This document shows positions 1-4,627 of a stretch of DNA of 5,501 bases, in pieces; the stretch's first letter is position 1; every line of letters starts with the position of its first letter. A program made the translations under genes and the position numbers. Where the stretch lies: NCBI GenBank assembly GCA_030705725.1, contig JAUZPW010000119.1, forward strand, positions 1 through 5,501, given 5' to 3'. This DNA comes from Bacillota bacterium (GTDB lineage Bacteria > Bacillota > Clostridia > Oscillospirales > Butyricicoccaceae). Under the pieces are notes generated by a model that saw only the letters and a program-made list of their open reading frames with translations, had not been told where the DNA came from and made no database searches.

Positions 1-109
1 CCGACGCCAGAGAGCTGAGGGAGATGCCTACCCCCATGCCGCCCTGAACTATAGGAGCTTTTATGACAAGATCACCTATTTTGAAACCTGAATTTTTCCA
101 GTCCGCCAT
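1..109 (-). CDS. FabX / nitronate monooxygenase-family FMN enzyme, N-terminal fragment
   Basis: The first 36 codons of a gene that runs off the left edge. The start is ATG at 109-107, preceded by AAGGAG (120-115) at 5 nt, 24 nt after the fabG stop, so it is co-transcribed with fabG. The peptide opens MADWKNSGFKIGDL and continues with an APIVQGGMGVGIS stretch (residues 18-30). The QGGMG segment is the N-terminal FMN-phosphate-side motif of the nitronate monooxygenase / FabK / FabX TIM-barrel superfamily. It is not FabF, which would be a common gene at this place. Compared from memory, the IG-x(4)-IK-x-PI-x-QGGMGVGIS pattern is closer to Helicobacter FabX (decanoyl-ACP dehydrogenase/isomerase) and to clostridial 'nitronate monooxygenases' of about 360 residues than to FabK, which has QGGMAW here. 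Its operon position suggests a role on acyl-ACP rather than nitronate detoxification, but substrate and full length cannot be judged from this fragment. Confidence 0.8.
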   Translation of the reverse strand, partial: MADWKNSGFKIGDLVIKAPIVQGGMGVGISLSSLAS

Positions 110-114
110 ATGAA

Positions 115-120
115 CTCCTT
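115..120 (-). promoter_or_regulatory. Ribosome binding site of the FabX/NMO-like gene
   Basis: AAGGAG on the minus strand, 5 nt before the ATG at 109-107. It fixes the start of a gene of which only a fragment is visible and shows that a new coding region begins right after fabG. Confidence 0.75.
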
Positions 121-133
121 CCAATAGGTTTGA

Positions 134-874
134 TTATATGCAAAGCCCGCCGTCGATTTTTATTACTTCACCCGTAATATACCGCGCGTTTTCAGATGCC
201 AGAAACACCGCCAGAGCCGCGACTTCTTCAGGAGTGCCCATGCGCTTCAAGGGTATTTGATTCACGGCCTGATCTTTAACGGCGCCGGAAAGTGCGTCCG
301 TCATATCAGTTTCGATAAAGCCGGGCGCTATCGCGTTGCAGGTAATATCCCGGGACGCGAGCTCTTTCGCGGTCGTTTTGGTAAGACCTATCAGTCCGGC
401 TTTTGCCGACGAATAGTTCGCCTGACCGGCGTTTCCCATTATCCCGGCGACGGACGAAATATTAATTATCCGTCCGGAGCGTTTTTTCATGAAATGACCG
501 TAAGTATGCTTTATCATGTTAAAAGCGCCTTTTAGGCCGACGTTCAAAACGGCATCGAAATCCTGCTCCGTCATCTGGAGGATCAGTCTATCTTTCGTTA
601 TTCCCGCGTTATTGACGAGAATGTCGATTCCGCCGAAATCCTCGATTATTTTTTTAATCGTTCCCTTTGACTTTTCAAAATCTGAGACGTCGCATTGATA
701 GCTTAAGGCGTGTACACCGAAGGCCTCCGCCTTTTTGCAGGTTTCTTCCGCCAGGTCGCTGCGGCCCGCGTATATAACGGCGACGGACGCTCCGCATTCC
801 GCCATCGATAACGCGATTGCACGGCCTATGCCGCGCGAACCGCCCGTTATTACCGCTACTTTTCCATTAAGCAT
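134..874 (-). CDS. fabG: 3-oxoacyl-ACP reductase FabG
   Basis: Short-chain dehydrogenase that reduces 3-oxoacyl-ACP to (3R)-hydroxyacyl-ACP with NADPH, the first reduction of each fatty acid elongation cycle, in the cytosol. The 246-residue product has the usual FabG length (E. coli 244). Visible motifs are the Rossmann TGGSRGIG (10-17), CDV (61-63), NNAG (88-91), and the full catalytic tetrad Asn111, Ser141, Tyr154 and Lys158 (in NYSSAK), followed by APGFIETDM (183-191) and the C-terminal IDGG. The frame is open back to a TTG at 886, but that would put the GGAGG site inside the gene. The ATG at 874-872, 5 nt after GGAGG, gives the canonical N-terminus MLNGKVAVITGG and was chosen. It starts 1 nt after the fabD stop, so translation is probably coupled. 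All key residues are present. Confidence 0.97.
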   Translation of the reverse strand: MLNGKVAVITGGSRGIGRAIALSMAECGASVAVIYAGRSDLAEETCKKAEAFGVHALSYQCDVSDFEKSKGTIKKIIEDFGGIDILVNNAGITKDRLILQMTEQDFDAVLNVGLKGAFNMIKHTYGHFMKKRSGRIINISSVAGIMGNAGQANYSSAKAGLIGLTKTTAKELASRDITCNAIAPGFIETDMTDALSGAVKDQAVNQIPLKRMGTPEEVAALAVFLASENARYITGEVIKIDGGLCI

Positions 875-875
875 G

Positions 876-1790
876 TTATCCTCCAATCAGAGCTTGCTTT
901 ACAGCATTAAGATCCGCGGGATTCTCCACGTTATAGACCGAAACTTTCTCCGAAATTCTTCGGACGAGCCCCGAGAGCGTCTTTCCGGCGCCTACTTCCA
1001 CGAAGGTATCGAATCCGTCCGAAATCATGTTCCAAATGGTTTCCCGCCACAAAACGGGGCTTGACGCCTGCTTCGAGAGGAGTCCGCCGGCGTTTTTTTC
1101 GTAAGGAAGGGCGGTTACGTTCGAGTAAAGGGGAATTCTGCTTTGCTTAAGATCTAATTCGGATATATAAGACAAAAGCGCCGCGGAAGCTTCCTTCATA
1201 AAGGGAGAATGAAACGCGCCGCTTACCGGAAGCTTCATCACTCTGCCGCCCTTTTGCGTGACAAGCTCGGAAAGCCTGTCGACAGCCTCGACGGTACCCG
1301 CCGCCACAAGCTGGCCGGGGCAGTTGTAATTTACCGGCCACGCGCCCGCTTCTTTGCAAAGATTTTCGGTAACCGCGTCGGGAAGCTTAAGAACGGCCGC
1401 CATGATGCCTTTATACTTCCGGGCGCATGCATCCATTACCTCCGCTCTTTTTTGGACGAGCTTAAAGCCCTCCTCAAAGGTCAGCATGGAGCAGTAAGCC
1501 AAAGCGGCAACCTCGCCCAGCGAAAACCCGGCTGCGCCTTCTGCTTTTATTCCAGCGTCATCAAGAGCAGCGGCGCACGCGAGATCCACCGCGAAAAGGC
1601 AGGGCTGAGTGTTTATTGTCTGCGAAAGTTCTTCCTTTGTGCCGTAAAAGCATTGGTTTATGGTCCCGGGCCTCTGCCTTTCGGCTTCCGTAAAAACGGC
1701 GCGGGCTGCGGGGTTGCTTTCGTAGAGTTCTTTTCCCATTCCGCTGTACTGGGCTCCCTGTCCGGAAAATAGAAAAGCTATTTTACCCAT
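876..1790 (-). CDS. fabD: Malonyl-CoA:ACP transacylase FabD
   Basis: Transfers malonyl from CoA to the phosphopantetheine of AcpP, supplying the extender unit for FabH and FabF. The 304-residue product is of normal length for the family. The N-terminal FSGQGAQ (8-14) contributes the oxyanion hole. The nucleophile is Ser90 in GFSLGE, Arg115 (QKRAEVM) is the expected malonate carboxylate-binding arginine, and His194 in GAFHS is the catalytic histidine. VEVGAGKTLSGL (265-276) is the conserved C-terminal loop. The residue before the catalytic serine is Phe instead of the His of the E. coli GHSLGE motif, a substitution I believe is common in clostridial homologues. The ATG overlaps the end of fabK by 13 nt. 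Only a weak GGGCGG (1805-1800) precedes it at 9 nt, so translation may depend on ribosomes finishing fabK. Confidence 0.96.
   Translation of the reverse strand: MGKIAFLFSGQGAQYSGMGKELYESNPAARAVFTEAERQRPGTINQCFYGTKEELSQTINTQPCLFAVDLACAAALDDAGIKAEGAAGFSLGEVAALAYCSMLTFEEGFKLVQKRAEVMDACARKYKGIMAAVLKLPDAVTENLCKEAGAWPVNYNCPGQLVAAGTVEAVDRLSELVTQKGGRVMKLPVSGAFHSPFMKEASAALLSYISELDLKQSRIPLYSNVTALPYEKNAGGLLSKQASSPVLWRETIWNMISDGFDTFVEVGAGKTLSGLVRRISEKVSVYNVENPADLNAVKQALIGG
880..884 (-). promoter_or_regulatory. fabG ribosome binding site inside the end of fabD
   Basis: GGAGG, formed by the last two glycine codons (GGA GGA) of fabD, lies 5 nt before the fabG ATG. The fabD stop TAA (878-876) falls between the site and the start codon, an arrangement typical of reinitiation or coupled translation. 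It decides between the ATG at 874 and an upstream in-frame TTG at 886. Confidence 0.85.
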
Positions 1791-2725
1791 TTGCAGGCAC
1801 CGCCCAACACGATTTCAGCTCCCGTGAACATTTCTTCGACGATCTCTGCCGCAGGCTGCTCTTTTTTAACCATAGAGGCGATCTGCCCGGATAAAAAACA
1901 GCCGTTTTTCTCGTCGCCTTCTTTTACCGCTTTTCTCAGCGCTCCGACTCCGAACGACTCGAGTTCCTCATCAGATATCCCTGAGTCATACTCTTTCTGG
2001 AAATATTCCCTCGAGAAGCCGGTTTTAAGGCTGCGAACGGGATGACCCAGTCTTTTTCCTGTAACGATCGTATCAATATCCTTTGCCTTAAGGATCTTGT
2101 TTTTATAGTTTTGATGGATGGTGCATTCGGAGGCTACCAGGAACCTTGTTCCGACCTGCACTCCCACGGCACCCAATATCAAGGCAGCCGCGACGCCTCT
2201 GCCGTCGGCGATGCCGCCCGCAGCGATAACCGGCAGGGTAACGGCGTCGCACACCTGAGGCACCAGGACAATGGTCGTTAGATCTCCGACATGCCCTCCG
2301 GATTCGCCGCCCTCGGCAATAACCGCCGAAGCGCCCGCGCGCTCGACAAGCTTTGCCATCGCGGTCGATGGCACGACTGGTATGACTTTAATGCCCGCTT
2401 TTAACCAGTCCTTCATATATTTTGACGGGTTCCCCGCGCCGGTTGTTACTACAGTAATTTTTTCATCGATTACAGCCTGTGCGACTTCATCGGCAAACGG
2501 GCTGAGAAGCATTATATTTACGCCGAAGGGCTTATCGGTCATAGTTTTCGCTTTTTTTATTTCTTCCCTAACCCACGCGCCGGGCGCGTTCCCGGCGGCA
2601 ATAAGGCCGAGACCTCCGGCGTTTGAAACTGCGGAGGCGAGGGAGGCGTCGGCGACCCAGGCCATACCGCCCTGTAAAATCGGATATTCTATTCCGAGCA
2701 AATCACATAAAGGAGTTCTGATCAT
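1778..2725 (-). CDS. fabK: Enoyl-ACP reductase II, FabK (FMN-dependent)
   Basis: Catalyses the last step of each elongation cycle, reduction of trans-2-enoyl-ACP to acyl-ACP with NAD(P)H through bound FMN. It replaces the triclosan-sensitive FabI in many Firmicutes. The 315-residue TIM-barrel protein shows PILQGGMAWVAD (15-26), FGVN (67-70), a VTTGAGNPSKY segment (93-103), the EGGESGGHVG motif (138-147) with His145 matching the catalytic histidine of pneumococcal FabK (EGMEAGGHIG), the phosphate-binding AAGGIADGRG (168-177), and GVQVGTRFL (188-196). It starts 9 nt after the acpP stop, with a weak AAGGCGG-like ribosome site reaching into that stop, and overlaps fabD by 13 nt. Context and motifs favour FabK over a nitronate monooxygenase. 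Confidence 0.94.
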   Translation of the reverse strand: MIRTPLCDLLGIEYPILQGGMAWVADASLASAVSNAGGLGLIAAGNAPGAWVREEIKKAKTMTDKPFGVNIMLLSPFADEVAQAVIDEKITVVTTGAGNPSKYMKDWLKAGIKVIPVVPSTAMAKLVERAGASAVIAEGGESGGHVGDLTTIVLVPQVCDAVTLPVIAAGGIADGRGVAAALILGAVGVQVGTRFLVASECTIHQNYKNKILKAKDIDTIVTGKRLGHPVRSLKTGFSREYFQKEYDSGISDEELESFGVGALRKAVKEGDEKNGCFLSGQIASMVKKEQPAAEIVEEMFTGAEIVLGGACKWVK

Positions 2726-2734
2726 TTTTCCGCC

Positions 2735-2953
2735 TTATTTACCTTCATCAATGAGTCTTACAACGTCTCCGACGGTTTTGATGTTTTCGTTCATTTCGAG
2801 GGTTACACCGAATTCTTCTTCGAGCTCCATAATAAGCTCCACTGTATCAAGGGAGTCAAAGCCAAGCTCTGAAAAGGTGCTTTCAAGCTTAATTGCCGAA
2901 GGCTCGATATCCTTATGCTGAGCTAAAAGATCCTTAATTTTTTCAAATGTCAT
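2735..2953 (-). CDS. acpP: Acyl carrier protein AcpP
   Basis: Small acidic carrier that holds the growing acyl chain on a phosphopantetheine arm and presents it to all enzymes of this operon. The product has 72 residues. The attachment site is Ser34 in the LGFDSLD motif, at the start of helix II, followed by the acidic recognition helix TVELIMELEEEFGV that binds Fab partners. The frame is open 11 codons further upstream to an ATG at 2986, but that would overlap the end of fabH and give an atypical hydrophobic extension. The ATG at 2953-2951 has GGAGG (2966-2962) at 8 nt and gives the standard N-terminus MTFEKIKDLL. It lies 20 nt after fabH, the strongest ribosome site of the operon, which fits the high protein level usually needed for ACP. 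Confidence 0.96.
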   Translation of the reverse strand: MTFEKIKDLLAQHKDIEPSAIKLESTFSELGFDSLDTVELIMELEEEFGVTLEMNENIKTVGDVVRLIDEGK

Positions 2954-2961
2954 TTTATTGT

Positions 2962-2966
2962 CCTCC
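2962..2966 (-). promoter_or_regulatory. acpP ribosome binding site
   Basis: GGAGG in the 20-nt gap between fabH and acpP, 8 nt before the ATG at 2953. Perfect anti-16S complementarity and optimal spacing decide the short 72-residue form of AcpP over the longer open frame. Confidence 0.85.
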
Positions 2967-2973
2967 AAAAAAT

Positions 2974-3939
2974 TTAATAGCCCCATTTTATTATGCAGAC
3001 GCCGGAGGTAAGCCCGGCGCCGAACGCGCTCATAAAAATTAAATCGCCCTTTTTGAACCTGTTTTCGGAATTTAATTCGTCGAGAAGTATCGGGACGGTT
3101 GCGGACGAGGTATTTCCGTAGTTCATCAGGTTAACCGGGAATTTGCTTTCAGGCTGGTTCATACGCTGCCTGACCGCATCAATTATTCTTCCGTTTGCCT
3201 GATGCAGCAGGAAATAGTCTATATCGTCAGCCGTTATTCCGGCTTTTTTTGTAGCTGAAATGACGTCCTCGGCTACTGTTGTGACGGCGAATTTATATAT
3301 CTCCTGACCGTTCATCGTCAGAAACTGCTTCTTCTGATACCCGCCTGAAACGTCGAAGGGTGTAGGCGGGACGTTTGACGGAATGTTGAGAACGCTGTAA
3401 TTGCCTTTAGCCCTTAGGCTTAAAGCGAGAAGGCTCTCTCCGGCTTTCAGCACGGCCGCTCCCGCTCCGTCGCCGAACAGCACGCAGGTGCGGCGGTCGC
3501 TCCAGTCAAGAAACTTTGATAAATGCTCGGCTGAAACAATAAGTATTTTTTTTGCTCTTTTCGTTTCAAAATATGACGACGCCAGATCAAGAGCATATAT
3601 AAATCCCGAGCAGGCGGCGTTAATGTCGAACGCGGGGCATTCGGCTCCCAAGCGCTCCATAACCATGCAGGCTAAAGACGGAGTAATATAATCGCCCTGA
3701 AGGGTCGTGCATAGAATTAAGTCAAGCTCTTTTGCGTCTGTCCCGGAATTTTTAAGCGCCGCGAGCGCCGCTTTTTCCGAAATATCAAGCAGCGTTTCGC
3801 CTGAAAGCACTCGGCGTTCTTTTATTCCGGTTCTTGAGGTTATCCATTCGTCGCTTGTTTCGACAATTTTTGAAAGGTCGCTGTTTTTTACGGCAAGCGG
3901 CGGAACGCTTCTTCCCGTACCTATAATCGTAAAGCTCAT
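2974..3939 (-). CDS. fabH: Beta-ketoacyl-ACP synthase III, FabH
   Basis: Starts fatty acid synthesis by condensing an acyl-CoA primer with malonyl-ACP to form 3-oxoacyl-ACP. The 321-residue thiolase-fold protein has the complete triad: Cys110 in INAACSGF (the acylated nucleophile), His246 in LLHQANGRII, and Asn276 in NYGNTSSAT. Other FabH marks are TSDEWITSRTGIKER (28-42), LFGDGAGA (154-161) and the C-terminal SAFGAGLTSG (304-313). The start ATG forms an ATGA overlap with the fabT stop, with GGAGG (3948-3944) 4 nt upstream. Whether it prefers acetyl-CoA or branched primers cannot be told from the sequence. It is the first enzyme gene after the regulator, as in streptococcal fabT-fabH operons. 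Confidence 0.96.
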   Translation of the reverse strand: MSFTIIGTGRSVPPLAVKNSDLSKIVETSDEWITSRTGIKERRVLSGETLLDISEKAALAALKNSGTDAKELDLILCTTLQGDYITPSLACMVMERLGAECPAFDINAACSGFIYALDLASSYFETKRAKKILIVSAEHLSKFLDWSDRRTCVLFGDGAGAAVLKAGESLLALSLRAKGNYSVLNIPSNVPPTPFDVSGGYQKKQFLTMNGQEIYKFAVTTVAEDVISATKKAGITADDIDYFLLHQANGRIIDAVRQRMNQPESKFPVNLMNYGNTSSATVPILLDELNSENRFKKGDLIFMSAFGAGLTSGVCIIKWGY

Positions 3940-4397
3940 TTTGCCTCCATGCCTGCGGTTTTTTCCCTGAAAAACCGGTTCAGGCGGGTGATTCCCTTGA
4001 GCAGTACCGATTTTTCTTCCGGTGTCATACCGCAGCTTAAATTGTTAAGCATTTGCCGATGAAAAAATTTATGAACGAGATCGATTTTATGCCCGGACCT
4101 TGTAAGCGAAACAATTACTACGCGGCCGTCGTCGCCGCTTTTGGACTTTTCGACGTACCCTTTTTTGCAGAGCCTGTTTATTGCTATGGTTACGGACGGC
4201 AGCGTGACCCCGAGGTCTTCGGCTATCGCGCTTACCGTTCTGCCGCCTTTTTGTTTTCCGACGGCTTCGACCAGATGCATTTCGCTTATTGAAAGATTGA
4301 TTCGGCCGGTTTTTTTGATCGCCAGCTCTTCAGCCTTGATTATCAAACCGAAGGTGTCAACCAAAACTTCGTTCAGCTCTTTTTCAAACTGATTCAT
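3936..4397 (-). CDS. fabT: MarR-family repressor of fatty acid synthesis, FabT-like
   Basis: Winged-helix regulator of 153 residues. The DNA-binding core runs from TVSAIAEDLGV through LPSVTIAINRLCKKGYV (helix-turn-helix, about 54-82) to the wing SGDDGRVVIVSLT (87-99), with the Asp-Gly-Arg typical of MarR wings. The flanking helices form the dimer interface. In streptococci FabT sits at the same place before fabH and represses fab genes when bound to long-chain acyl-ACP; that co-repressor mechanism is inferred here. The start was set at ATG 4397-4395 (MNQFEKELNE) rather than the in-frame TTG at 4415, because the only nearby ribosome site, GGAG (4413-4410), overlaps that TTG and lies 12 nt before the ATG. 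The spacing is long, so the start is somewhat uncertain. A FabT-box-like palindrome overlaps its own promoter. Confidence 0.85.
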   Translation of the reverse strand: MNQFEKELNEVLVDTFGLIIKAEELAIKKTGRINLSISEMHLVEAVGKQKGGRTVSAIAEDLGVTLPSVTIAINRLCKKGYVEKSKSGDDGRVVIVSLTRSGHKIDLVHKFFHRQMLNNLSCGMTPEEKSVLLKGITRLNRFFREKTAGMEAK

Positions 4398-4418
4398 ATA
4401 TCCGGCACGCTCCAAATT

Positions 4419-4441
4419 TAATTAGATTGTCAAACTAATTA
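4419..4441. promoter_or_regulatory. Candidate FabT operator (23-bp near-palindrome)
   Basis: On the plus strand TAATTAG-A-TTG-T-CAA-A-CTAATTA: arms of 7 and 3 bp pair perfectly around a central T, with a single A/A mismatch. Read on the minus strand, the core AGTTTGACAATC resembles the streptococcal FabT box as I remember it (TTTGA...TCAAA within an A/T-rich frame). It overlaps the last 4 bases of the -10 element and covers the expected transcription start, so a bound dimer would block the fab promoter. Binding is inferred, not shown. Confidence 0.75.
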
Positions 4442-4465
4442 TAATTAATGAGTTTTATTTGTCAA
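4438..4465 (-). promoter_or_regulatory. Sigma-A promoter of the fab operon
   Basis: Minus-strand TTGACA (4465-4460), a 16-nt spacer, then TATAAT (4443-4438). Both hexamers are perfect consensus, the spacer one base short of the optimum. The expected start point is near 4431, leaving a leader of about 34 nt before the fabT ATG. No other promoter of this quality is seen before position 1, so it probably drives the whole operon. Confidence 0.88.
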
Positions 4466-4554
4466 GCGTTTTGAAGAGAATGAATTTTACAGGTTTAAGT
4501 CCGCTTTTGTCAGATCCGGGAAAAAAACGCGCCGGACGCCATTAGCATGGGCTT

Positions 4555-4563
4555 TGGTATAAA
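4555..4563 (+). promoter_or_regulatory. Possible extended -10 element for splB
   Basis: TGGTATAAA fits the extended -10 form (TGn followed by TATAAA), about 65 nt before the splB start codon. No recognisable -35 sits at 16-18 nt upstream. Bacillus splB uses the forespore factor sigma-G, but I found no convincing sigma-G pair here. This is a weak call. Confidence 0.35.
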
Positions 4564-4581
4564 GAAGCCTGCAAATGAAAA

Positions 4582-4604
4582 AATAACTAACCGGGTTAGT
4601 TATT
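4582..4604. repeat. Perfect 23-bp palindrome before splB, candidate operator
   Basis: AATAACTAACC and its exact reverse complement GGTTAGTTATT flank a single central G. It ends 23 nt before the splB ATG and 11 nt before its ribosome site. The length, near-zero loop and CC-G-GG centre look like a dimeric repressor site (the TetR family often uses such palindromes) more than a transcript hairpin. As RNA it could only form about a 10-bp AT-rich stem with a 3-nt loop. In the minus direction it is followed by a run of Ts, so weak terminator activity against antisense transcripts is an alternative. The cognate regulator is not in the window. Confidence 0.6.
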
Positions 4605-4615
4605 AATCTTAAAGC

Positions 4616-4621
4616 AGGTGA
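4616..4621 (+). promoter_or_regulatory. splB ribosome binding site
   Basis: AGGTGA, complementary to the anti-Shine-Dalgarno core, sits 6 nt before the ATG at 4628. It supports this start over the in-frame ATG at 4646, which has no ribosome site. Confidence 0.7.
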
Positions 4622-4627
4622 CAAATT

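Noticed and set aside
1209..1772. Long plus-strand open frame (187 codons) opposite fabD.
   Set aside because: fabD carries all its family motifs on the other strand. The antisense frame has no ribosome site and low-meaning composition.
1778..2725. FabK read as a nitronate monooxygenase.
   Set aside because: The EGGESGGHVG motif, the length and its place between acpP and fabD fit enoyl-ACP reductase II better.
2271..2921. Long plus-strand open frame (216 codons) opposite fabK and acpP.
   Set aside because: It is rich in Ser, Pro and Ile as expected for the reverse complement of coding sequence, spans two real genes and has no family signature.
4515..4536. TCCGG...CCGGA inverted repeat with a 12-base A-rich loop before splB.
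   Set aside because: Arms of only 5 bp with a long loop; expected by chance at this length.
4557..4590. Sigma-G-like promoter for splB (GTATA followed by AATAACTA).
   Set aside because: The spacer is about 22 nt and the -10 match is poor, so it does not meet the sigma-G pattern despite the expected biology.
4581..4610. The splB-side palindrome as a rho-independent terminator.
   Set aside because: In the plus direction no T-run follows and splB starts just downstream. In the minus direction Ts follow, but the stem is AT-rich and no gene reads into it, so an operator reading is preferred.
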